From Artocarpus heterophyllus (taxonomy: Eukaryota > Streptophyta > Magnoliopsida > Rosales > Moraceae), in NCBI GenBank assembly GCA_025403435.1, contig CM046353.1, positions 21,707,987 through 21,771,986 on the forward strand: DNA of 64,000 bases. Reading direction: 5' to 3'. Within the stretch, counting starts at the first letter, position 1. Every line of letters begins with the position of its first letter. Positions 45,421 through 56,301 of this stretch are shown here, piece after piece. Both the position numbers and the translations under genes were made by a program. The notes below the pieces were generated by a model. The model worked only from the letters and a program-made list of their open reading frames with translations. It was not told the origin of the DNA and searched no databases.

Positions 45421-47040
45421 TAGGTATTGTTTCTAAATAAAGCCAAATGTTCATCTCTCATTTCCTACTTCCAGTGAGTATGTTCCAAAGCTTTATGCTA
45501 CTGTAACTGGTTCTTTAGCTACCATGTATACTTTAGGTTTGAAAATACCCGCCTTTGCTTTAGGTTTCATAGGATGAATATTAACAAGACTCTTCAGCTT
45601 TTATGTGTTCTGCTTGAAGAAGATGGAACCTGTAAATGAAAAGCTATGATAGATTGAGAGTTTTTAGACAAAAATATTGATTATTCATAGGATTATCTTT
45701 TTGTATTGCATCAGATACTGGCTGTAAAACAAAAGAAGGAGGTTAACCGGCAAACAGATAAAGAATTTGGAGGAGGTTCAAAAGAGGAATTAGAGATTGG
45801 AGATTGAACAGATTTGGCAAAGGGAAAAGAGAGTTAATCAAAGATGACATCTCTAGACACAAAAATTCTGCCAGTTGCATCAAGACATTTGTAACCTTTA
45901 TGATTTAGGCTATAACCAAGAAAACTGCCTAGAGAGGACTTGTAAGCAAATTTGTGAGAATTGTAAGGCTTAAGATTTGGAAAGCATAGACGGCCAAAAG
46001 TTTTAAGTTGATGATATAATGGTTTAACATAAAATAGGAACTCGAGAGGAGATTTATTGTATAGAACAAGAGTAGGTAATCTATTGATAAGTTACACAGT
46101 AGTCCTAAAAGCTTCATCCCAATATTTGAAAGGTAAGGAAGCTTGAGCCAAGAGTGTTAAGCCATTTTCCACAATATGTTGATGTTTTCTCTCAGGTAGG
46201 CCATTTTGTTCATGAGTATAGGGACAAGGGTGCCTATGTAAGATGCCAAGTGAGGTCAATAATTTATTGAAAGGTCTGTACTCCCCCCCAGTCAGTTTGA
46301 ACAGTTTTAATTTTGTAGCCCAATTGAAGCTCAACCTGGTTTTTAAAGTTGACAAAGGTTTGTAAGGCTTCTAACTTGTGTCTTAAAAGATACAACCATG
46401 TGAAACGTGTGAAATGATCAATGAAATGAATATAGTATCGATAGCCACTAGTAGAAGCAGTGGAAGAAGGACCCCAGATATCAGAATAAATCATTTCAAA
46501 AGGTTTGGTATAGATAGTTTTAGAATGAGAAAATGGAGATTTATGCAACTTGCCAAGATAACTCTGACCAAACTGTATTAGAAACTTTATTGATAGTTTT
46601 GAAATTACATTGCGATAGTACAAGATTTAAAATTAAATCTGAGAGATGGCCTAATCTTTGTGGCATACACTAAATTGAGAAGAATTACTAGATGAAACAT
46701 TACACATCAGATTTTTATGTGCAATAAGTGTACTATAAGAGACATTAGCAAAAGACTTTGAAGAGGTGAAATTGAGGTGAGACAATGAAATAGGCTATTT
46801 GAAGGAATTTTACTTGGGAAACTAGATCTGAGATTTGTTAAAAACATAGAGGCGCCATTTAAGATGACCTTCTAGAAGTATGGCTTGAGCGGCAAGATCC
46901 TTCACATAATAGACACTAGGATGAAACTCAAAATACACTTGATTATCTGAGGCAAATTTAGACAGACTCAATAGTTTTCTTGTGATTTTAGGAACATGTA
47001 AGAGTTTTTTTAAAGACAAGGTTCTAGATGCAATAAAAAG
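45421..47040 (-). pseudogene. Copia C integrase, broken
   Basis: 46264-46623 encodes PFEMIYSDIWGPSS (first Asp), FIDHFTRFTWLY and VQTDWGG (second Asp). 46092-46355 encodes GILHRHPCPYTHEQNGLPER, with the Glu in the xxNGLPER context. 46822-47019 is the GAG-pre-integrase patch LLHVPKITRKLLSLSKFASD. The frame changes between 46270 and 46350 and again near 46650. Confidence 0.87.
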
Positions 47041-47049
47041 AGATAAGAA

Positions 47050-48421
47050 CTAAGAACAATTAACATGCTTAATATTTAAACCCTTACCATCACCCATATG
47101 AATTTGATCAGGACCTGTGAACTCGCTTTTAGTCATTAGATTTGTTGAATCAGCTATGAGATGTTTGGTTGCCCCTGAATCTGGATACCAATCAGAATCT
47201 ACATTATTACCAGGATACCATGCTAAATCATACACATTTTCTGGTATGACAAGCATTCCAATAATTAAGTTTGAATTCTATTGTTGAGAAGGATGAGCAA
47301 AATAAGATTGGAATTTAACAATGTTGGCCTATGGTCTACCATGTTGAAAACGAGCTTCTGTATTGAAATGAGAAGAAGCAAAACCATTAAAAGAATGATC
47401 AAAGTGATAGTAACAATTGAGGACCACATGTCTTGTTTTGCCACAGAGTTGGCACTGTACTTTGTTGGCCTACTATTGTCCTCGACCTCCATGAAAACTG
47501 CCAAAACCTCTTCCTCTAGGCATGTGAGAACATCAAAATTGAGCATTTTGTCCAGCATTTGTCATTGAAGGGCCTCTACTAGTACCATTAAAGGAGTGAG
47601 AGTATCCACCAAAACCATAAGCATAATCAGAACGATCACCAAATCCAAATGAACAAGAAAACTCTTTCTTGAAATTAAAAGAAGGAGATTGACTAGCATG
47701 GGCAAAATTAATAGCAAGATTGGCCATGGCAGAATCAAGACCTTTGAAATTCTTTTCTATTCTAGCTTCTTAAGCTAGCAACAAGGACTCAATCTCTTCA
47801 ACAGTGAACATATCTAATCTTGTATTAACATAGATGACAAAGGTTTCATATTCTAGCAAAAGACCATCTAAAATTGAATCTATATGATCTTTAACAGTGA
47901 GCTTATGTCCCACTAATGCTAACATATCCATACAATAACAGACATGTAACAAGATCTCATTCATAGTTAGAGTGCCCTTTATTAGGGTTTGAAATTGAGT
48001 TTTGAATTGAGTCACCTTGGCTTGGATCTGAGAGGCAAAGTAGACTTCTAGTGTGCTCTAGACTTGAGAAGAAGAATCATAATTGACCAAAAGAGTAAGA
48101 ATTCCCTCATAACCGAGGAAAGTAACCATGACAAGATCAGTTGATCTTGTTGTTCCTAATCCTGAAATTCAAGATTAACCTTTCCAACAAGTCGATCTTC
48201 ATGAGAAAGAAATTTTGAAGGAGACGATGCTTAATCAGAAAGGAAATCTTGAAGTTGGTGTCCCTTGATTTGTGGTAAATACCTGAAAGTTGTTCTGATC
48301 TAGTTTTGATGAGATTGGATGAGGAAACGAGATAGGAACAAAGCACGCTGAAGAACCTATGACTGAGCTTGAGCTCCATCAATGATGGTTTCCAATAACT
48401 GCTCCGGTGCCAAAATGGTTT
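47050..48421 (-). pseudogene. Copia C gag and protease, broken
   Basis: Reading in element sense: a capsid segment with LVGHKLTVKDHIDSILDGL (47770-48015), a Ser/Gly/Phe-rich stretch (47533-47727), a zinc knuckle CQLCGKTRHVVLNC (about 47413-47454) and the protease site DSDWYPDSGATKHLI (near 47155-47200). Frame changes and stops lie between these. The gag start near the primer-binding site is too decayed to place. Confidence 0.82.
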
Positions 48422-48433
48422 GCTCTGATACCA
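48422..48433 (-). promoter_or_regulatory. Copia C primer-binding site
   Basis: Minus-strand TGGTATCAGAGC (complement of 48422-48433), a perfect initiator Met tRNA site, abuts the 5' LTR. Confidence 0.88.
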
Positions 48434-50265
48434 TATTAGCTTTAGAAAGTAAACCAAATAAATGAAGTCTTGAAAGAATTTGATGAAAGAATTTCAATCT
48501 TTCTCATTCAAAAAACTACTATACAGAGCTTGTTAATGTAACACCCGAGACTTTCTAATGCATTAAAAATGCATTAAGTTAAGGATTATATTAAGACAAA
48601 AAATACAATTTAAGGAAAAATACTATATAATAACATGAAAAATTTTACAATATTAGAATAATGCAGTATAAGAATTAAACTGTTTAAGGTCATGTAGTAC
48701 AGAAATTAGACTGTTTAAGTTAAAGCAATGTAGAAAGAATACTACTAAGTGAAAATGCAGATATGGAAAAGGTTATGTTTGGCCTCCAAAAATAAATCAG
48801 ACCCAAGTAAAATATTTTATACAGTCTAGGAATATGTTTTTGCACTGATTTTACCACGGTAGTATAAGAAAAATATTGTTTGGTAAAAAATTACAGTGTA
48901 AATTTTAGGGCCCACCAAGTGGACACCCAATTGAATTTCATTAGGCCACCAAGCCATGAAAGGTGGCCTAATCCCATTAAACCACATGATTACTTGGTGA
49001 GTTACCAAGTGTGATAAACATGAATTAAATGTGATTTTAGCCAAAAAAAAATCCCATTTTCTCTTATCACTCCCATAGTTGCCATTGTTGGAGCTTCTTC
49101 AAAAAATTTCTCAACCCAATTCCTTGCCAAAATAGCCCCAATTAACTTCAAGAGGTAAAGTTCAAAGGATTTTAACAAGTTTTAAGGTAAAAATCTAACA
49201 TTTTTTAAGTTTTCAAGGGATTTTTCATGGGTTAAGAGAGAAGTTAACTCAAGGTATTTTTGCATGAAAGTGATGCCTAGGAAGGAGTTTCAAAGGAGCG
49301 TTGGAAGGCTAAAAGGACAAAGTGTTATTTAGGGTAAGTTTTGAATTTCAAAGTTTTGAAATTTTGTGATTTTTATTTTAATTTTTATTCCTTCAAAAGC
49401 ATGTGGATTTTCAAGCAAAGTTTTGCTTATATCCCATAGAAATATGATTTATGGTATGTTGATGTTGTGAAATTTAGGGTTGAATTGTTGAAAATGTTAG
49501 TTTTTACAAAAAGTATTATTTTTGTAATTTTGGCACTAATTTTGCAAAAATGATGTTTGGACATTGAAAATGATTCAAACAAGGGTTGGAACTGCCTATG
49601 TAGGGGTAGATTTATTGTTTAAAAATGGATTTTTACAAAAATGCCCCAAGGACTAAATTGAAAAGAAAAAGTTTCTTCTCAACAGAATTGAAAAATGCCC
49701 AAAAACACCCCTGTACAATGGGAATTTCAAAAAAGTTACAACACGAAAGTCGTAGATCTCAACAAAACTATTAGATACCGCAAACAGTTCTTCAAAAATC
49801 TCAACCGTTTGTGAGATTTTAATTTTACAAGAAATTGTTAAAATTGGAAAAAAAAATTTAAAGGGCAAAAATGTCATTTTTCCAAAGGATTTTGAATATG
49901 GTACTTTGAGCAAAAATGTTCCTCATGAAAAATGGGGACTAATGGTTTAAAAACATTATTTTTGGTTCCGAGGACAAAAATGTAAATATTTTTGTATTTT
50001 CAGGCCAAAACTGTGAAATTGTGTGAAAACTGAGTTTTCACTAGGGAATGTTCGTTTCCTACATGCCGTAGGCAGTAAGTAATTATAGATGCTAAGTTTT
50101 AAAGAATTTAAAGTTTAGTTAAGGAATGAAAGAAAAAGAGTTAAGGCCAAAATGGTCATTTTGCGACAATGGCCAAAACGGACCCAAAACGCCCAATGTC
50201 AGGAAATGCGCCTTAGTGAGGATTTTTTGGTAATATGTAAGCAATGAAACGTTAAAGTTAAGCAA

Positions 50266-52190
50266 TGGATTTTATAAAGTTACGAAGCTGACAAAAAACC
50301 CAAAAAGGATAAAAATGTCATTTTTATGAAAACGGCTAGAGCAAAGTCGAACACTCCAATTTAGCATAATGTTCTTAGATGAAAAATGTCCTGTAATATG
50401 TTAAGTAACGTAACCATCACGTGTGACGAGAGATTTAATAAGAGATGTTCAAGTAAACGAAAGGTAACCAGGTGGGTTACAAAATTAAGTAAAGAAAAGG
50501 GTAAACCAATAGTATACAAGTCAAGTTAAAAGGAAAGAATGATTACTGTTTACGTTTTATTATCAATCGAGTGGATTGATAAAAAGAAGCCGACCAATAG
50601 AAGGAAAAGGAACGAGATAGGAACAGAATAGAGAACGTTAGAGCATAGTCTGGATTTTATAAAGTTACGAAGCTGACAAAAAACCCAAAAAGGGTACAAA
50701 TGTCATTTTTATGAAAACGGCTAGAGCGAAGTCGAACACTCCAATTTAGCATAATGTTCTTAGAGGAAAAATGTCCTGTAATATGTTAAGTAACGTAACC
50801 ATCAAGTGTGACGAGAGATTTAATAAGAGATGTTCAAGTAAACGAAAGGTAACTAGGTGGGTTACAAAATTAAGTAAAGAAAAGGGTAAACCAATAGTAT
50901 ACAAGTCAAGTTAAAAGGAAAGAATGATTACTGTTTACGTTTTATTATCAATCGAGTGGATTGATAAAAAGAAGCCGACCAATAGAAGGAAAAGGAACGA
51001 GATAGGGACAGAATAGAGAACGTTAGAGCATAGTCTGGATTTTATAAAGTTACGAAGCTGACAAAAAACCCAAAAAGGGTAAAAATGTTATTTTTATGAA
51101 AACGGCTAGAGCGAAGTCGAACACTCCAATTTAGCATAATGTTCTCAGACGAAAAATGTACTGTAATATGTTAAGTAACGTAACCATCACGTGTGACGAG
51201 AGATTTAATAAGAGATGTTCAAGTAAACGAAAGGTAACCAGGTGGGTTACAAAATTAAGTAAAGAAAAGGGTAAACCAATAGTATACAAGTCAAGTTAAA
51301 AGGAAAGAATGATTACTGTTTACGTTTTATTATCAATCGAGTGGATTGATAAAAAGAAGCCGACCAATAGAAGGAAAAGGAACGAGATAGGAACAGAATA
51401 GAGAACGTTAGAGCATAGTCTGGATTTTATAAAGTTACGAAGCTGACAAAAAACCCAAAAAGGGTACAAATGTCATTTTTATGAAAACGGCTAGAGCGAA
51501 GTCGAACACTCCAATTTAGCATAATGTTCTTAGAGGAAAAATGTCCTGTAATATGTTAAGTAACGTAACCATCAAGTGTGACGAGAGATTTAATAAGAGA
51601 TGTTCAAGTAAACGAAAGGTAACTAGGTGGGTTACAAAATTAAGTAAAGAAAAGGGTAAACCAATAGTATACAAGTCAAGTTAAAAGGAAAGAATGATTA
51701 CTGTTTACGTTTTATTATCAATCGAGTGGATTGATAAAAAGAAGCCGACCAATAGAAGGAAAAGGAACGAGATAGGAACAGAATAGAGAACGTTAGAGCA
51801 TAGTCTGGATTTTATAAAGTTACGAAGCTGACAAAAAACCCAAAAAGGGTAAAAATGTTATTTTTATGAAAACGGCTAGAGCGAAGTCGAACACTCCAAT
51901 TTAGCATAATGTTCTTAGACGAAAAATGTACTGTAATATGTTAAGTAACGTAACCATCACGTGTGACGAGAGATTTAATAAGAGATGTTCAAGTAAACGA
52001 AAGGTAACCAGGTGGGTTACAAAATTAAGTAAAGAAAAGGGTAAACCAATAGTATACAAGTCAAGTTAAAAGGAAAGAATGATTACTGTTTACGTTTTAT
52101 TATCAATCGAGTGGACTGATAAAAAGAAGCCGACCAATAGAAGGAAAAGGAACGAGATAGGAACAGAATAGAGAACGTTAGAGCATAGTC
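50266..52190 (+). repeat. Five tandem 385 bp units with two-unit higher order
   Basis: 'tggattttataaagttacga' recurs at 50266, 50651, 51036, 51421 and 51806, exactly 385 bp apart, and the last unit ends at 52190. Units 2 and 4 share variants ('gggtacaaatgtcat', 'cttagaggaaaa', 'catcaagtgtg', 'aactaggtgg'), while units 3 and 5 share others ('gggtaaaaatgttat', 'agacgaaaaatgtactg', 'catcacgtgtg'). This shows a 770 bp dimer duplicated recently. There is no open frame of note. Confidence 0.95.
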
Positions 52191-52229
52191 TGGGTAAGTT
52201 CAAATCTCACCTATAGCATGAAGTAAATG

Positions 52230-52680
52230 ATTTTTAAATGCTTATTTATATGTTTGCAATTGTTATGCAAGTTGTTTTTAAAGTATGTTTGCATTTTTAT
52301 ATGCAAAAGATTTTAAAGATTCAAAGCAAGATTTGCAATAAATTTGCAACTATTATGTTTAAAGTCTATTTGTATATTGATATGCATAATGTTTTTAAGA
52401 GTTCAAGTTATGATTTTCAAAGTATTTAAAGTATGTTTTACATTTTGATAATGTATAACGTTTCATAGTTTAAGTTATAAGTTTTATTATGCATTTGTTA
52501 TGCAATAAGTTTTAGAATAAAAGTTATGATTTGCAAAATATGATTGCGTTATATGATGCATTTGTTATGCAATAAGTTGCAATTGTTATGCAATAGATTT
52601 TACAGTACAAGCTATGATTTGCAAGTGTGTTGCATATGATGTGATTGCATTTGATATGCTCACTAAAGTTAATAACAATG
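52230..52680 (+). repeat. Degenerate 'GTTATGCAA' repeat region
   Basis: The motif GTTATGCAA and near forms recur (for example near 52261, 52498, 52566 and 52585) with 'tatgatttgcaa' variants. It is AT-rich and low in complexity, and without a fixed period. It lies directly downstream of the 385 bp array. Confidence 0.55.
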
Positions 52681-52869
52681 TAACATAAAGATAAAAAGAA
52701 AATGTCGTACTAGTCTCTTTGTTGTGAGGTAATGAAAGTAAAGTTAAAGTTTAACCTCCTAGATGTGAGGTACATGACCTCAAACTTTGATGGTCTTAAG
52801 TTTTCCACAAGGGAAGCATCACATTTATGATCTCATGATTAAAGATGTTGGTACGAACACTAAAGGTTA

Positions 52870-55013
52870 TGTCACGCCCCGGAGTACGGGAGGTGACGTG
52901 GCAGATTATTTAAATTAATTAAAAGAGAATTTAATTAAAACCAATGGTTTAAGGATCAAATTAAGTGAGAAATAAGAAGATTTCAACCACATTTTTATAA
53001 AAGAATTTATAAATATTAAGCAAATAATAAAAATTAATAAAGAACCGCGAGTATGGGTCCACCGACCCACAACTTGTGCACACACATGGTACTGACAATA
53101 TCATAAATACAATCACAGTCCAGGTACAAATAAAGTTAAGATCTTACATGCCTTGATTAAATAGTACAAAAGATAAAATAATCCTCCTATTGCTCCTGAG
53201 TTCGGTCCGAAGAATCCTCTCCAAACCTAAATGGGAAACCACCTAGAGGGGAAATTAAAAACAAATAAAACGTAAGCGAAAGGCTCAATAGGACTAGGTT
53301 TTATAAATAATTTAATTTAAGGAAATATTTCATTGTTTAGGAGTACTCAAAAGAAACCTTAAATAAATAAATAAATAAATTTGAGTAGAACCGTCCTGAC
53401 CCAGAACAGTCTACTCGCACAATCAGAAATATCATTTTTCTTTTCCTAGGCAAACCATGATATCACCACCGTAGTGGCCCAGCTGGGTTTCGGGACCTAC
53501 CCCCAAGGTCAATCGCTACACGACCCGATCTTTGATATGGCATCATGCCTATATGTTTATTATTATTATCATTCAAACCCAATTACCGAGTGTTGTCATT
53601 TACATTCATTATGAAATTCATTTCAGTTCACGGTATATCAAATTATAACCGATAAATTCATTTTTCAAACAACCGTTGAAAACATTTTAATAGAAATCCT
53701 TTTCAAATCCAAATCATTTCAAAACTAGGCTACCAAAGAAATGGGGTAGAAGTCCTACCTCAATACTCGTGCCGGTGCCCCACACCGTAATCCCGGTCCG
53801 CTATACGTTAGCTCTGCGAAACCACGAACGATCTTAGATACAAACTAAGTCGATCAATATCTAGTTCGAGATATTCTATGTTAATAAATCATTTCATGAT
53901 GTCCTAGTGTGCCATTGTACCTTTAAAATCATTCTATAAGGTTGAAATTTAAATCAGGGTTCAAAACAGTGAAAACGGGTAAAAATCACAAAATTTTCTA
54001 TGCCTCGGTCGGCCTGCCGGACTCCCTGCTTCGGCCGACCGAACTGCACAGTTTGGCCTGTCGAAAGCCAGGTCCGGTCGGCCGGTCACTTCCCCAGGTT
54101 CGGCCTGTCGGACAGAAGAACACCGGCCTGCCGAACACGCAGTTCGGCCTGCCGAACTGGGAAAACCCTGGAATTCCAGCCACGGGTTTCGATTTCCCCA
54201 AAACACAAATCTTGATTCTAACCTGTTTTTCTTAAATCCCAGGCATAGAAAACATTCATAGATGATAGAAAAACATATTTAGACACTTTAAAACTCATTT
54301 AAACAAGATTCAAACACAAAAATCCCGAAAATCCAAAAATAGGAAAAATTGAAGAAAAATGAAAAATCTTGAATCCAATCTGTTTTTCTTCAATCTAAGC
54401 TTAGATTCCAGTTGTTCTAAGTTCATTTAACTCAAATCCAAGATTTTCTAGGCTTAAACAAACCTAGATTTCAAAAATGCACAAAATTGAAAATTTTGGA
54501 AAAAGTTTAGAAATTTCAAAACTAACCTCGAATCGAAGCTTCAATCCGCGTTCTCAGTTGCTAAATCACGTCCCCGAGCTTCCTCCTCGCTAACTCGAAG
54601 CTTGGATTCGAATTTGATTCAAAAAAAATTTGAGGGAAAATTTGAGAGAGAGAGAGGAAACCGAGAGAGAGCTACGGGAGGGAAGAGAGAGAGAGTGAAC
54701 TGAGAAGTGAAGAGAGAGAGGAAGAGAAAGGGAATAAATAGAGAAAATCGGTGGGCGGTTTTACTGTGCGAAAATCATGTGCCGCCAACGGTTTTGTAAA
54801 ACGGAGTATTTTTAACATTTTACAAATTGTTGTGTTTTAAGACTCAACACATCATTTTAAAACAATAAGAAATCATTCGGATTCAACAAATTAACAAAAC
54901 AACCAAAATTCAAAATCCAACCAAATAATCTAATTAATGTTAAAACATTAGTTATGGCACACTAATTCATCATTTACATTACAATAATATTAAATAAATT
55001 TTGGGGCGTTACA
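52870..55013 (-). mobile_element. Reverse solo LTR of the gypsy B family
   Basis: 2.14 kb matching the gypsy B LTR in reverse complement along its length: TGTCACGCCCCGGAG... to ...GGGGCGTTACA, with (GA)n at about 54640-54730 corresponding to (CT)n. Perfect GGTTA target duplications lie at 52865-52869 and 55014-55018. There is no internal sequence. It fixes the family's ends as TGTAACGCC to GTGACA. Confidence 0.93.
54008..54156. repeat. Seven-unit palindrome array, solo gypsy B-family LTR
   Basis: Units start at 54008, 54030, 54052, 54073, 54099, 54122 and 54143 (gaps 22, 22, 21, 26, 23, 21). The last, TTCGGCCTGCCGAA, is complete. Several differ from the 18816 array in sequence (for example TCCGGTCGGCCGGT at 54073) yet keep the phase. 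Confidence 0.85.
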
Positions 55014-55018
55014 GGTTA

Positions 55019-55709
55019 TAAGATAAAGAAAGTTAAGGAACGAAGGATGGAAGTTAACGTAAGATAAGGAAAGATAAGGAACAATGATAGAAAGTTAAAG
55101 TAAAAAAAAAATGTTCATAAAATGCTCATAATTGAAGTTCATAATTGAGCAAAAATAGAAACATGCATTTTGATTTTACTGGTTTTCCTTGTTATGAAAC
55201 ATTTATATACTATAGAAAACATTCTGAGGAATTTTTATATTAAGTGTTTATGAAAAACATTTTTATGTTTTTAAGAAAAAATTTATGAAGAACGTTTATG
55301 AAAACGGTTCAGATATGTTTTATGAAAAACGTTTATGAAAAATGTTTTCATAAATGTTTATGGAAAACGTTTTAAGAGAGGTTTTTGTGAGAAAAGTTTT
55401 TAAAGCATGTTTAAATGCTTTGTGAGATTTTGTTTGAACTTACAGAGCGAAAGCTCATAAAAAATTTCTTCATGCTGTAGGTAGTATGTGGGCAACCAGT
55501 AAGACCCGTTAGAAGAGTTAGGTACTGCGGAGGACGGATGCGAGGATTTGGGTATGGATACCACCCCAATTTACTTCTGCTACACAAAGGAAAGGTTTTC
55601 CACTATTTAATATAATGTTTTCAAAATATTGAGAAAATCACAGTTTTAAGGAATGTATTTAAAGTTTTACGATATATTTACAAAATATTTTATTTTCTTA
55701 TAAAGTTAA
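55019..55709 (+). other. Giant solo LTR, right part before the 199 bp repeat
   Basis: AT-rich LTR sequence with a run of 'aacgtttatgaaaa' style short repeats at about 55270-55380 and the 'gagcgaaagctca' box near 55446. No gene is seen. Confidence 0.5.
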
Positions 55710-56107
55710 GTTTTGATCAATGATTCAGTAAATGTTTCTTATTAAGTTTTAAGAAACGATTTGAAATAGTTTTAAAATCAAGTGTTGAGCGAGGTCTCAA
55801 CTTAAATGGCGACAGAGGTCGCAACGGTTTTTAAAGAACGTTTTGAAGGATAATGACGTGGGAAAAAAAAAAGAAAAATTTATTTCAATATTTTTCTTAC
55901 TAAGTAAAGTTTTGATCAATGATTCAGTAAATGTTTCTTATTAAGTTTTAAGAAACGATTTGAAATAGTTTTAAAATCAAGTGTTGAGCGAGGTCTCAAC
56001 TTAAATGGCGACAGAGGTCGCAACGGTTTTTAAAGAACGTTTTGAAGGATAATGATGTGGGAAAAAAAAAAAGAAAAATTTATTTCAGTATTTTTCTAAC
56101 TAAGTAA
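55710..56107 (+). repeat. 199 bp tandem duplication
   Basis: Two units start with 'gttttgatcaatgattcag' at 55710 and 55909 and include 'gcgaggtctcaacttaaatgg' style text. They differ at very few bases (gacgtgg/gatgtgg; caatatt/cagtatt), so the duplication is recent. Confidence 0.92.
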
Positions 56108-56301
56108 GATTACTGTTTAAGTAATGATGTTTAAGTAAGTTAAGTGACTGCCCGAAAAGGTGAATCGTCACAGTTAAATACTTGTTTAACTTATTGAACA
56201 ACTTGTCTCAGCTATCTACTGTAATCTGAAACGTGTACAAAGTTGATGGCACATATTAACTAATTTTGCTATTCTGTTACATTCTATTATTACTCCTAAC
56301 A

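Larger units (their letters stand above)
48537..56172 (+). mobile_element. Giant solo LTR (gypsy-like) with internal tandem repeats
   Basis: It begins TGTAACACCCGAG, ends GAATCGTCACA and has the perfect target duplication GTTAA. The termini resemble chromovirus LTRs such as gypsy B (TGTAACGCC...GTGACA). There is no primer-binding site, polypurine tract or pol motif, so it is a solo LTR. Without the nested LTR (52870-55013) it is about 5.5 kb; five 385 bp units account for 1.9 kb and a 199 bp duplication for 0.4 kb. A 'gagcgaaagctca' box near 55446 resembles the 'cctttcgctc' box of gypsy B. Orientation + is inferred from the ends. Confidence 0.78.
43805..56301 (-). mobile_element. Copia C: reverse Ty1-copia element inside the lectin kinase gene
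   Basis: LTRs of about 238 bp lie at 43805-44042 and at 48434-48536 plus 56178-56301. Target duplications AGGCC lie at 43800-43804 and 56302-56306. The interior (44043-48433, minus strand) holds gag, protease, integrase, reverse transcriptase and RNase H in copia order. Removing it rejoins the lectin frame exactly (LGLPNTSNSQSATHILAVEF). A 7.6 kb solo LTR interrupts the second LTR. Confidence 0.92.
48434..56301 (-). repeat. Copia C 5' LTR, split by a giant solo LTR
   Basis: The LTR pieces 48434-48536 and 56178-56301 together match the 3' copy (43805-44042). The insert 48537-56172 is flanked by GTTAA on both sides (48532-48536 and 56173-56177). Confidence 0.88.
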
